From Albidovulum sp. bin36 (GTDB taxonomy: Bacteria; Pseudomonadota; Alphaproteobacteria; Rhodobacterales; Rhodobacteraceae), in NCBI GenBank assembly GCA_002238565.1, contig MPMP01000007.1, positions 22,122 through 86,121 on the forward strand: a stretch of DNA of 64,000 bases, read 5' to 3'. Of this stretch, positions 55,540 to 64,000 are shown one piece after another (position 1 is the first letter of the stretch; every line of letters starts with the position of its first letter). The translations under genes and the position numbers were made by a program. The notes under the pieces were generated by a model, which had not been told where the DNA came from, ran no database searches, and worked only from the letters and a program-made list of their open reading frames with translations.

Positions 55540-57993
55540 ATGACTTCGAGCCTACCTCCATCGAAAGCCCGGGCCGTCATCATCGGCGGCGGGGTCTCCG
55601 GCTGCTCGGTCGCCTATCATCTGGCAAGCCTCGGCTGGTCCGAGATCGTCCTTCTCGAGCGCAGGGAGCTTACTTGCGGCACGACCTGGCACGCGGCCGG
55701 GCTTGTCGGCCAATTGCGGGCGTCCAAGAATTTAACTCGAATGGCGAAGTATTCGGCGGAGCTATTCGCGGAACTTGAATCGCAAACCGGCATAGCCACG
55801 GGACTGCGGCTTTCGGGATCGATTTCAATAGCCCTGACCGAGGAAAGAAAGGAAGAATTGCTTCGCCAAGCGTCGCTGGCGCGCGCATTCGACGTAAAAG
55901 TGCACGAAATCTCAAAAGGCGAAGCTCAGACAATGTATCCGCACGTAAATCTCGACGACGTGCTGTCGTGCGTATACCTCCCGGAGGACGGGCAGTGCGA
56001 TCCCGCCAACATCGCGCGGGCGCTCGCCAAGGGCGCCAGGCAGTTCGGCGCGAAAGTTCTGGAAGGAGTCGAAGTGCTTGGAGTCGCGGTCGAAGGCGGT
56101 CGCGCGAAGGGCGTCGATTGGCGCAGCGGAAGCGAATGCGGGCGGACCGAGGCCGATGTCGTTGTCAACTGCGGCGGCATGTGGGCGCGCGAACTCGCCG
56201 CGCGTTCGGGAGTCGTCGTTCCGCTTCACGCATGCGAGCATTTCTACATCGTGACCGAGCCGATCAAGGGGCTTGAACAGCTGCCGACTTTGCGCGTTCC
56301 CGACGAATGCGCCTACTATAAGGAAGATGCCGGCAAAATCATGCTTGGCGCATTCGAACCCGTGGCAAAGCCCTGGGGAATGGACGGAATACCCGAGAAT
56401 TTCTGCTTCGATCAATTGCCCGAAGACCTCGATCATTTCGATCCCATACTTGAAAAGGCCATCGACCGACTGCCGATTCTCGCCGAGGCGGGCATACATA
56501 CCTTCTTCAACGGTCCGGAAAGCTTCACGCCCGACAACAGATACTACCTGGGCGAAGCGCCGGAACTGCCCGGCTATTGGGTCGCAGCCGGATACAATTC
56601 GATTGGGATCGTCTCGTCGGGCGGCGCCGGTTACGCGCTGGCGCGGTGGATTGACAGCGGCTCGCCACCGTTCGATCTGTGGGAAGTCGACATTCGGCGG
56701 GCGCAGCCGTTTCAGAAAAACAGATTCTACCTGCGCGAGCGCGTCAAGGAATCTCTCGGCCTGCTATATGCCGACCACTTTCCATTTCGCCAGCCCGATA
56801 CCGCTCGCGGCATTAAGCGATCGCCTCTTCACGAGCATCTCAAGGCGCGCCGCGCCGTATTCGGCGAAACCGCGGGATGGGAACGGGCGAACTGGTTCGC
56901 GAACGAAGGCCAGGAACGCGAATACGCCTACAGCTGGAAGCGGCAAAACTGGTTCGAGAATTCCCGGTCGGAGCATCTGGCGGTACGCGGCGGAGTCGGA
57001 TTGTTCGATTTGTCTTCATTCGGTAAAATTCTGGTGGAAGGGCGCGACTCGGTCCGGTTTCTGCAGCGAGTATGCGCCAACGATATCGATGTCGAAAACT
57101 CCAAAATCGTCTATACCCAGATGCTGAACGAAAACGGCGGCATCGAATGCGACCTGACCGTTACGCGGCTTTCCGGCAACCGGTTTCTCCTCGTCGTTCC
57201 CGCCGCCACGATTCAGCGAGATCTGGCCTGGCTTCGCCGGCACCTGCTGGATTCCGAATTCGCGGCGATTTTCGATGCGACGGCCGCCGAGGCCGCCATT
57301 TGCGTCATGGGGCCGCGAGCGAGGGAATTGATGCGGCATGCCAGCCCGTGCGACTTTTCAAACGAGGGGCATCCGTTCGGCACGGCGCGAGAGATCGAAA
57401 TCGGCCTTGGCATTGCTCGAGCGCACCGCATCAGCTACGTCGGCGAGCTTGGATGGGAAATCTACGCTTCAGCCGACCAGGCGGCGCACGTATTCGAAAC
57501 TCTCGACGAGGCCCGGCTTCGGACCGGCGGCGCGTTGTGCGGGCTTCACGCTCTTGATTCCTGCCGAATCGAAAAGGCCTTCAGGCACTTCGGTCACGAC
57601 ATTTCGGACGAGGACCACGTTGTCGAAGCCGGACTTGGCTTTGCCGTAAAAACCGAAAAGAGCGACTTCATCGGCCGAGATGCCGTTCTAAAAAAGCTGG
57701 AAGGCGGGAAGGAGCGGATGCTGGTTCAGTTCATGCTTCAGGACCCCGATCCCCTCCTCTACCATAACGAGCCGATAGTCAGGGACGGCAATGTCGTGTC
57801 CTATCTGACGTCCGGCAACTACGGTCACTTCCTAGGCGCGGCGATCGGGCTCGGATACGTTCCCTGCAAGGGCGAGACCGCGGGCGAAGTTCTTGCATCC
57901 CGCTATGAAATCGAAGTTGCGGGAAGAAGGATAGCGGCGAAAGCCTCCCTCAGGCCCCTATACGATCCTGCGGGAAAGCGCGTCAAAGCATAG
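55540..57993 (+). CDS. Dimethylglycine/sarcosine dehydrogenase-like flavoprotein with aminomethyltransferase domain (2)
   Basis: The 817-residue protein has the same two-domain order: FAD motif VIIGGGVSGCSVAYHL (13-28), covalent-flavin His51 in GTTWHAAGL, and a GcvT-like half with FGKILVEGRDSVRFLQ, SYVGELGWEIYAS and ALDSCRIEKAFRHFG. The N-terminal halves of the two proteins are recognisably related but far from identical, so this is an old duplication or two separate acquisitions, and they probably act on different N-methyl substrates or successive demethylations. MttB follows 15 bases later. Confidence 0.88.
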   Translation: MTSSLPPSKARAVIIGGGVSGCSVAYHLASLGWSEIVLLERRELTCGTTWHAAGLVGQLRASKNLTRMAKYSAELFAELESQTGIATGLRLSGSISIALTEERKEELLRQASLARAFDVKVHEISKGEAQTMYPHVNLDDVLSCVYLPEDGQCDPANIARALAKGARQFGAKVLEGVEVLGVAVEGGRAKGVDWRSGSECGRTEADVVVNCGGMWARELAARSGVVVPLHACEHFYIVTEPIKGLEQLPTLRVPDECAYYKEDAGKIMLGAFEPVAKPWGMDGIPENFCFDQLPEDLDHFDPILEKAIDRLPILAEAGIHTFFNGPESFTPDNRYYLGEAPELPGYWVAAGYNSIGIVSSGGAGYALARWIDSGSPPFDLWEVDIRRAQPFQKNRFYLRERVKESLGLLYADHFPFRQPDTARGIKRSPLHEHLKARRAVFGETAGWERANWFANEGQEREYAYSWKRQNWFENSRSEHLAVRGGVGLFDLSSFGKILVEGRDSVRFLQRVCANDIDVENSKIVYTQMLNENGGIECDLTVTRLSGNRFLLVVPAATIQRDLAWLRRHLLDSEFAAIFDATAAEAAICVMGPRARELMRHASPCDFSNEGHPFGTAREIEIGLGIARAHRISYVGELGWEIYASADQAAHVFETLDEARLRTGGALCGLHALDSCRIEKAFRHFGHDISDEDHVVEAGLGFAVKTEKSDFIGRDAVLKKLEGGKERMLVQFMLQDPDPLLYHNEPIVRDGNVVSYLTSGNYGHFLGAAIGLGYVPCKGETAGEVLASRYEIEVAGRRIAAKASLRPLYDPAGKRVKA

Positions 57994-58008
57994 AGCGAGG
58001 CGAGATCG

Positions 58009-59556
58009 ATGACGTTAGCGAATATTGTACCGTCGCGCAGGCCCGGCGGCCGAGCGGCGAAGATCAAGGCCAGGTCGCAACCGCTTGAAGAAAGCGTTCG
58101 TCCTATTCGCGGCGGGATGGAAGGCGGATTTTTCAAACCGCTGTCAGACGTCGACGTATTGAAATTGCACGAAGCCGCTATGAATGCGCTGGAAATCATA
58201 GGATTCGCGAACGCGCCCGATTCCGGGGCGGCCATTCTCCAGGAAGCAGGCGCGATACAAGGCGACGACGGTCGAATTCGCTTCCCGAGATCCTTGGTTG
58301 AAGACATGATTGCACTCGCGCCGTCCGAAATCAGTCTCTTCGCGCGGGACAGAAACTTCGATTTGAGGGTCGGCGGCAAGCGCGTTTATTTCGGCACGGC
58401 GGGCGCCGCCGTCCACGTAGTGGATGCGGTGAACAGGGAGTACCGGGATTCTACCAGCGCGGACCTCTATCAATCGGCCCAAATCGCCCACGCGCTCGAC
58501 AATGTCCATTTTTTTCAGCGAACGATGGTTTGCCGGGACATTGCCGACAATTTCGATATGGATATCAATACGGCCTACGCTTGCTGCGCCGGGACTAGCA
58601 AGCACGTGGGTACGAGCATCACGGAACCGGACTACGTCGACGGCGTGCTGCGTCTGCTGCACCTTGTCGCGGGCGGAGAAGCCGAGTGGCGCGCCCGTCC
58701 CTTTGCATCGCTTTCCGACTGCTTTGTCGTGCCGCCGATGACTTTCGCCGAGGAAAGCTGCCGTACGATGGAGAAATGCATTCGCGGCGGCATGCCCATT
58801 CTACTGCTTTCGGCCGGCCAGGCCGGCGCGACCGCGCCCGCCGCGCTCGCGACCGCCATCGCCCAGGCGGTTGCCGAATGCCTTGCCGGGGTCGTCTACG
58901 TCAATGCGGTTCGCCCCGGACATCCCGCGATTTTCGGCACTTGGCCTTTCGTTTCGGATCTCCGTACTGGCGCAATGTCCGGAGGTTCGGGCGAGCAGGC
59001 GCTGCTTGCGGCTGGCTGCGCTCAGATGCATCATTTCTACGGATTGCCGGGCGGAGCCGCGGCGGGCATCGCCGATTCCAAGTTGCCCGACATGCAAGCC
59101 GGCTGGGAACAGGCGATGTCCAACGTTCTCGCCGGATTGAGCGGCCTCAACATGGTGTACGAATCGGCGGGAATGCACGCCTCGCTATTAGGATTCTCGC
59201 AGGAGTCGCTAATTCTCGGCGACGACCTGATCGGGCAGGCTCTCCGATGCTTGAAAGGCATCGAGGTTTCGGCGGACAGCATAAGCATCGAGGCCATGAA
59301 ATCCGTATGCCTTTCCGGACCGGGCCATTATTTGGGGCATCCTCAGACGCTCGATCTTATGCAGAAGGACTATGTTTACCCTTCCGTTGCAGACCGCAGC
59401 AGCCCGAAGGAATGGGCCGAGCGCGACAAGCCGGACCTCATTCAGTCGGCGATCGCTCGAAAGCACAAAATTCTGGCCGACTCGAAAAGCCCGCTGATTG
59501 ATCCGATAGCCGATGCCAAAATTCGATCTGAATTCAACATCGCGGTGCAGACGTAG
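58009..59556 (+). CDS. MttB-family (trimethylamine/betaine methyltransferase-like) protein, no pyrrolysine
   Basis: The 515-residue protein matches the MttB superfamily: GGFFKPLSDVDVLKLHEAAMNALEIIGF near the start, YFGTAGAAVHVVD, KHVGTSI and MSGGSGEQALLAAGCAQMHHFYGLPGG near residues 325-350. The frame has no internal TAG, so it belongs to the non-pyrrolysine group, which includes glycine-betaine:corrinoid methyltransferase (MtgB). No cognate corrinoid protein is in the window. Together with two DMGDH-like genes it suggests stepwise demethylation of a quaternary amine (inference). Confidence 0.88.
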   Translation: MTLANIVPSRRPGGRAAKIKARSQPLEESVRPIRGGMEGGFFKPLSDVDVLKLHEAAMNALEIIGFANAPDSGAAILQEAGAIQGDDGRIRFPRSLVEDMIALAPSEISLFARDRNFDLRVGGKRVYFGTAGAAVHVVDAVNREYRDSTSADLYQSAQIAHALDNVHFFQRTMVCRDIADNFDMDINTAYACCAGTSKHVGTSITEPDYVDGVLRLLHLVAGGEAEWRARPFASLSDCFVVPPMTFAEESCRTMEKCIRGGMPILLLSAGQAGATAPAALATAIAQAVAECLAGVVYVNAVRPGHPAIFGTWPFVSDLRTGAMSGGSGEQALLAAGCAQMHHFYGLPGGAAAGIADSKLPDMQAGWEQAMSNVLAGLSGLNMVYESAGMHASLLGFSQESLILGDDLIGQALRCLKGIEVSADSISIEAMKSVCLSGPGHYLGHPQTLDLMQKDYVYPSVADRSSPKEWAERDKPDLIQSAIARKHKILADSKSPLIDPIADAKIRSEFNIAVQT

Positions 59557-60455
59557 GATCGACATTATTGACCCCGCCTTCGCGGCCACCGGTAAATCGA
59601 TTATCGCGCCGATCGAGCTGAAATCAATCCCCGAATACTCTGGCTGCAAGCAATGGGGGAACAATTTCATGGCCATCGATATCTCGAGGTGACGGCGGCA
59701 AATGGCGTTCCGTCGGCACCGCCTTCCCGAATGCTGCGGATTCGCGCGGAAGTTATGCAGTTATTTTGTTCGCCAATTGCAGTTCAGCCCTCGGGCCAGT
59801 TTTCCAGTGAGCCAGAGGATATCAAGTGTCGGATTTTCCTTTCCGATCAATCCGGCTATAGGATCAGCCGGGCCTCGCGCCCAGGCTACGACCTGCGCGG
59901 TCGCCGCCGCGCTGCGGCGCTCATCGTCTCCGCGAACCCGCCTTCATCGCCGAGTCCAACGGCTTCCGCTAGGCGGGTTTGACGACGGAAACGCTGCGCA
60001 AAGCCTGCAAAAATGTCGAACAAGGCAGAACAGTGAACATGACAAAGGCCAAGCGCCCGGCGGCGACAATAAGAGTCAAGCAATAGTGAAAAAATGGCAA
60101 TACCGTAAAAGCGCGGGGAATCGCCAGAATCCCGCAATTCTGCACATCCGTCGACATCTCGTCGCAATCGAGATAAAGCTAATCGGCACGACCGCTGACA
60201 TGCTGTAAATGCGTTTTTCCGGCACGCCAAAAAATGGGATTGAGCAGTTGCGACAAGTCCTAATTCGAATGCACCGCTCGAAAAGAGAACCTCCGGAACG
60301 CTATCCGCCAAATGAAATCCAAGTCTCGCAATTCAGGCGCCGATCGCGGCCACCGAAATCAAACCATCTTTCAATCGTCGCTTGAAGGCATCTCGACTTG
60401 CGCTAGATTCGATTATTGAAACGCATTTTTGACTTTGAGATGCGCAGCTTGAACA
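59557..60455. other. Gene-free stretch between the MttB and PuuB-like genes
   Basis: About 900 bases. Minus-strand frames give protein-like pieces (DPIAGLIGKENPTLDILWLT near 59830; AEAVGLGDEGGFAETMS near 59925) interrupted by stops; this may be a decayed gene I cannot identify. The last ~80 bases may hold the PuuB-like promoter. Confidence 0.4.
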
Positions 60456-61742
60456 ATGAAAAAATTGGCGAATGGACACCCGAACACCTGGTATGCCGCG
60501 TCCGCGAAATCCCTTCCGGAATTTAGGAGCCTTGAATGCGATGTCGATACCGATGTCTGCGTCGTTGGCGGAGGCTACACCGGCTTGTCGGCGGCGCTGC
60601 ACCTTGCTGAGCGCGGCCGCTCGGTCTTGCTGGTGGAAAAGGAGAGAATCGGATTCGGAGCTTCGGGCAGAAACGGAGGCCAGGTTGGCAGCGGCCAGCG
60701 CCTAGACCAGCATGCGCTTGAAAGGACGGTCGGCGATACCGCGGCCGCGAGATTTTGGAACGCCGCAGAAGATGCCAAAACTCTCGTTGCTCGGCTCATT
60801 GAACGCCACTCCATCGCTTGCCGCTACAAGCCGGGAGTTGTTACGGCGGCTTGGACCCAAAAGGAAGCTCGGAATCAGCAAGCGTATGCGCGACATTTGG
60901 AACGTCGCTACGGGTACGAAAAAAACGAGCCCCTGGATAGAAAATCCATGGAAAGATTCATCGGCTCGAAGGTTTTCGCCGGCGGCGTCGTCGACTGGGG
61001 CGCGGGACATCTCCATCCGCTTGAATTCGCATCGGGACTTGCAAGGGCGGCGGTCGGCGCCGGCGCGACGATCTGCGAATCTACGGCAATTGAATCTATA
61101 GACGACGTTGGAAGCGGCGTTGTGCTTCGGACCGACAACTGCCGGATTAGGAGCGGCAAGGCGATTATCGCCTGCAATGGCTATGTCGGCGGATTATGCG
61201 ATGCGATTGAAGCAAGAGTTATGCCAATCAACAATTTTATCGCGGCTACCGAGCCTCTCGGCGACCTGGGAAAAGAAATTCTGCCCTTCGACTCGGCGGC
61301 GTTCGATACAAGATTCGTTGTTAGCTATTTTCGGAAATCGGAAGACGGGCGGCTTCTGTTCGGCGGCGGCGAAAACTACCGCTCGAAATTTCCTTCGGAT
61401 ATTGCAAGACTTGTCCGGAGGCCGATGACAAAAATTTTTCCCCAGCTGAGATCCGCATCCATCGACTATGCGTGGGGAGGCACTCTGGCGATTACCGTTA
61501 ATCGCATGCCCTTCTTCATCCGTCCGTCGAGCAATATCCTTTCGGCATCGGGCTATTCGGGACACGGCGTCGCGCTGGCGTGCATGGCCGGTAGAATTCT
61601 TGCCGATTCCGTCTCGTCGTCTTCGTCCGAATTCGAGCTATTCTCCGGCCTTGAAGCGCCAAAGTTCCCCGGCGGTCCGGCACTTCGAAAATTCCTTTTG
61701 GCGGCCGCCCTTTCCTGGCTTTCGTTCAAGGACCGCCTCTGA
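60456..61742 (+). CDS. puuB: PuuB-like FAD oxidoreductase (gamma-glutamylputrescine oxidase family)
   Basis: The 428-residue flavoprotein starts with the NTWYAAS segment typical of PuuB-like proteins, then the FAD motif VCVVGGGYTGLSAALHLAERG (35-55), GASGRNGGQVGSGQR, KPGVVTAAW, and a C-terminal SGYSGHGVALACMAG. PuuB oxidises gamma-glutamylputrescine; relatives oxidise other amines and N-methyl amino acids. Because it lies downstream of DMGDH/MttB genes, a methylated-amine substrate is also possible. The gene stands alone after a 900-base gap. Confidence 0.87.
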   Translation: MKKLANGHPNTWYAASAKSLPEFRSLECDVDTDVCVVGGGYTGLSAALHLAERGRSVLLVEKERIGFGASGRNGGQVGSGQRLDQHALERTVGDTAAARFWNAAEDAKTLVARLIERHSIACRYKPGVVTAAWTQKEARNQQAYARHLERRYGYEKNEPLDRKSMERFIGSKVFAGGVVDWGAGHLHPLEFASGLARAAVGAGATICESTAIESIDDVGSGVVLRTDNCRIRSGKAIIACNGYVGGLCDAIEARVMPINNFIAATEPLGDLGKEILPFDSAAFDTRFVVSYFRKSEDGRLLFGGGENYRSKFPSDIARLVRRPMTKIFPQLRSASIDYAWGGTLAITVNRMPFFIRPSSNILSASGYSGHGVALACMAGRILADSVSSSSSEFELFSGLEAPKFPGGPALRKFLLAAALSWLSFKDRL

Positions 61743-61778
61743 CGCGGAATCAATTCCGAGTCGCGCGGCATTCAAGAC

Positions 61779-62348
61779 CTAAAGATCCGCTACCTTCGAT
61801 TGCAGTTCGGCAAGCTGACGCTTGATTGACTCGATTTCGCGGTCTTTTTGTTCCTCATCGTTCGCACGCTCGGCGAACTGCTCGGTTCGCGGGCTTTCCG
61901 CAAATGTCCAGCCGCCCATCATGCGCTGGAAAAACTCCCTTTGCCGTTCCTGCAATTCCTTGACCGAAACGATAGGCGTTCCGAACTGCTTGAATCCGTT
62001 GACTATGCTCTGCTGGTTCTGCTGAAATATCTCGAAGGACTTGCGCAGAAATTCCGGAAATGCCGTGGCATGGTCCGTATAGGATCGAACGATTTCCGTA
62101 AGGATGTCGGCTGTCAGGACTTGCTGGCCGTTAGCTTCGTATTCGGCAATTATCTGAATCAAATACTGCCTGGTTAAATCGTCGCCGGTCTTTAGGTCTA
62201 CGATCTGGACTTCCCTGCCCGCTCGGATAATGCCTGCGATTTCCTGGAGCGTCACATAGTCGCTCGTTTCAGTGTTATAGAGCCTTCGGCTTGCGTACCT
62301 CTTGATAAGAAGAGGTCTTTCGTTTGAATTTTCTTCGCTGGTATTCAA
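61779..62348 (-). CDS. phaR: Polyhydroxyalkanoate synthesis regulator PhaR
   Basis: The 189-residue regulator has the PhaR DNA-binding domain (LLIKRYASRRLYNTETSDYVTLQEIAGII, 13-41) and the middle accumulation-regulator domain (TADILTEIVRSYTDHATAFPEFLRKSFEIFQQNQ), with a C-terminal coiled coil. PhaR represses phasin and synthesis genes and binds the PHA granule. The start is a TTG at 62348 with GAGGAC upstream. No phaC, phaZ or phasin gene is in the window. Confidence 0.93.
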   Translation of the reverse strand: MNTSEENSNERPLLIKRYASRRLYNTETSDYVTLQEIAGIIRAGREVQIVDLKTGDDLTRQYLIQIIAEYEANGQQVLTADILTEIVRSYTDHATAFPEFLRKSFEIFQQNQQSIVNGFKQFGTPIVSVKELQERQREFFQRMMGGWTFAESPRTEQFAERANDEEQKDREIESIKRQLAELQSKVADL

Positions 62349-62661
62349 ATTTTTGTCCTCGCCTGATCGTGCCTACTTTTCCTTGCCAGCGCACCCGTCG
62401 AAAAAGAAGATACTAAAAGTGTTGCCTAACCTTGCATCGTCGCATGGCTAACTTTGCACAGCCTCAATTATCTTCCCGCGTGTTACGTGGCAAGCGCGAC
62501 CCGAGAGACCGGGCATTTGTCGTTGTCGCATTGCTGGGGCTTCCTGCCGCAGCCGTGTCTCAGTCGCGGTGCTAGATCGCAGAAGCGGCCGACAGCGACA
62601 ATAAGGCCCAAACTTTAGGGAAAAAATGGGAATTATATACGATAGTGCCCAAGCCGCCCGC
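62349..62661. other. Intergenic region between the restriction locus and phaR
   Basis: About 310 bases with no gene. It should contain the phaR promoter (minus strand); nothing specific is visible. Confidence 0.4.
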
Positions 62662-62856
62662 TCAACTTTCGCGGCGCGGCGCACCTCCCTTGAGAACCGC
62701 GTCCGCAAGACGCTCCGGCGATACCGAAACGCTCACGTCACGCTCCATGTCCGCCTTGGTCGGTTGATACGACCGTGAAAGCACTTCGTCATAGTCCACT
62801 TCGTGTTTTTGGTCGCTTACGTCATCTCTGTCGCTCATTGCCCGATCCTCCGACAT
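62662..62856 (-). CDS. Small hypothetical protein beside the type III restriction gene
   Basis: The 64-residue, highly charged protein begins MSEDRAMSDRDDVSDQKHE and contains YDEVLSRSYQPTKADMERDVSVSVSPERLADAVLKG. GAAAGGA precedes the ATG. It starts 46 bases downstream of the restriction-enzyme stop on the same strand and is probably co-transcribed. No family is recognised. The helical C-terminal part could bind the enzyme or DNA, but there is no direct evidence. Confidence 0.6.
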   Translation of the reverse strand: MSEDRAMSDRDDVSDQKHEVDYDEVLSRSYQPTKADMERDVSVSVSPERLADAVLKGGAPRRES

Positions 62857-62902
62857 GTCGAATCCTTTCGTGGACCATTTTCTTGCTGCATTCCAACTCT
62901 CC

Positions 62903-64000
62903 TTAATCGTCCATGAATTTCTGGACCGCTGCCTTGAAGGCGGTGTTTTCCTGTCCGGCTTCGTTGAAGAACGGCAATCCGAATACGGCGTAGTCGCGTC
63001 CTTGAAAGACCGTTTTGAGTTCCGCCCTGTGCCGGACGTCTTTCAGGAAGGTCTCTTTCCAACTGTCGAGCTTCTTCAGGTGTTGTCCTTTCGGCTCGAT
63101 GAACAGTTGAAGGATGGAACTGACATCAGAACCTTTCCTGCGAAGGAACAAAACATAGTCAGGCTCGAATGCCTGCCCGTTGTCGAAGGCGAACAGTTTT
63201 ACGGCTTTCTCATTTCGCAGCAGGAAGAATTCGTCATACAGGTCATAGAGTCGGCCTGCCTGGTCGTTCAGGTATCTTATGAACTGCTTTTCCTGATCGG
63301 TGCCATAGTTGTCGTCATACGCATGCCAGTCCTTGCTGCTCAAGTCGATCTGTTCCAGTCCCGCAACTTCGGTTTCGCGCTTCACCCAACTCTTGCCTGT
63401 CTCGCCTTCGATGCGCAGCGTCAGTGTCCTGTCGGTGAAGCGGTCCTTGATGGGATGCGGCTTGAAGTCCTTGGTGCCGACAAATTCAACGCTTTCGTGT
63501 TTCACCCCGTTTTCGATCTGGTGCAGGACGTATCGCGCAATGTCCACCTTTTGCCGAGCAGTCAGATTGTCGAGGTCATCGGGCAAGCCGCGCACGCTCA
63601 CCGTCACGCCGCCAAGATAGGTTTCGGAGAGGATAAACTGTGACGCGCTGGCGAGATTCGGAAAGTAGGTCCGCAGATTGTCGAAATGGAAGAAGTCATT
63701 GGCGTCCATCGCGAAGCCAAGAATGGATTTGCCAAAGTTGGCGATCTTCATTTCACGCAAGACGGGTTCCTTGCAGGGAGGCTCCAACGTCAACGACCCA
63801 CCGCCGAAGGCAGAGGCTTCCGTCACGCGGCCCGTCATCAAGTTGGGGTACGCGAAACTGCCTTCAATCTTGTAGGCGTCCAGTCCGGTCACGTCGTCAC
63901 GTGAGTTTTTTATCCGCTCGTTGAGCCAAACGTATTCGCTCCCATAGAAGTCTGTCTGCTTGAAGCTATCTTTTAATTTGAGCCGAACCGTTCTGGATGT
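62903..64000 (-). CDS. Type III restriction enzyme Res subunit, C-terminal part (partial)
   Basis: At least 365 residues; the frame is open to the window edge, so the N-terminal helicase domains lie beyond it. The visible part carries the type III endonuclease domain: GTDQEKQFIRYLND, FEPDYVLFLRRKG and LQLFIEPKGQHLKKLDSWKE, with the PD-(D/E)xK residues Asp (PDY) and Glu/Lys (EPK). Upstream EFVGTKDFKPHPIKD also fits Res proteins. The methyltransferase Mod gene should lie further upstream, outside the window. Codon use looks ordinary apart from fewer GAATTC words than in the rest of the window. Confidence 0.85.
   Translation of the reverse strand, partial: TSRTVRLKLKDSFKQTDFYGSEYVWLNERIKNSRDDVTGLDAYKIEGSFAYPNLMTGRVTEASAFGGGSLTLEPPCKEPVLREMKIANFGKSILGFAMDANDFFHFDNLRTYFPNLASASQFILSETYLGGVTVSVRGLPDDLDNLTARQKVDIARYVLHQIENGVKHESVEFVGTKDFKPHPIKDRFTDRTLTLRIEGETGKSWVKRETEVAGLEQIDLSSKDWHAYDDNYGTDQEKQFIRYLNDQAGRLYDLYDEFFLLRNEKAVKLFAFDNGQAFEPDYVLFLRRKGSDVSSILQLFIEPKGQHLKKLDSWKETFLKDVRHRAELKTVFQGRDYAVFGLPFFNEAGQENTAFKAAVQKFMDD

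Noticed and set aside
58009..59556. Pyrrolysine (in-frame TAG) in the MttB-family gene
   Set aside because: The frame has no internal stop and ends normally, so this is the non-pyrrolysine type.

Overview
The window looks like a chromosomal segment of an alphaproteobacterium of moderate GC. Support comes from the polyhydroxyalkanoate regulator PhaR, a DUF2842 protein directly after purA, ftsY grouped with septation protein A, a NuoE-NuoF fusion, and several ABC uptake systems for small organic compounds. I cannot name the genus. About fifty protein genes and one tRNA are supported. Summing the gaps gives roughly 11-12 kb without an intact gene, and five of these stretches hold recognisable gene or transposon wreckage. 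That suggests a genome that is losing genes.

Layout. 1-5.7 kb: a LacI regulator followed by a carbohydrate ABC transporter (ATPase, binding protein, two permeases), with a strong hairpin after the binding-protein gene. 6.6-11.9 kb: a SsuA/TauA-type ABC system fused by overlapping starts to two short-chain dehydrogenases, then a polysaccharide-deacetylase-type hydrolase. 12-18.6 kb: a broken DUF2723 gene, an agmatinase-family gene, a decayed IS4/Tn5-type transposase, and a tandem array of two complete single-chain nucleotidyltransferase-HEPN proteins plus a third broken copy. 18.6-21.3 kb: trkH and metZ. 21.8-27.8 kb: a divergent catabolic cluster with two class II aldolases, a Tm-1-like (UPF0261) protein, a metallo-beta-lactamase-fold hydrolase, a HAD hydrolase and an FGGY kinase. 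27.9-31.3 kb: a glutathione transferase, then yciB, an EamA transporter and ftsY. 31.6-42.7 kb: dienelactone hydrolase, an ISNCY-type transposase remnant, an orphan NuoE-NuoF fusion (formate dehydrogenase beta-like), xseA, a ferredoxin, a DnaE2 remnant, a Do-type protease, tRNA-Thr(UGU) and an iron ABC permease. 42.8-52.7 kb: alpha/beta hydrolase, FAH-family protein, the thiamine pyrophosphokinase-pyrG-secG group, purA-DUF2842-TerB-PhnD-like genes and a glutamine amidotransferase. 53-61.7 kb: two tandem dimethylglycine-dehydrogenase-like flavoproteins, a non-pyrrolysine MttB-family protein and a PuuB-like oxidase. 61.8-64 kb: PhaR, a 64-residue protein and the C-terminal part of a type III restriction enzyme running off the window.

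The parts most worth following are the tandem fused NTase-HEPN array beside a dead transposon, the divergent kinase/aldolase/phosphatase cluster with its promoter-overlapping inverted repeat, and the DMGDH-DMGDH-MttB operon. Function assignments rest on motifs and family resemblance seen by eye. No database search was run.
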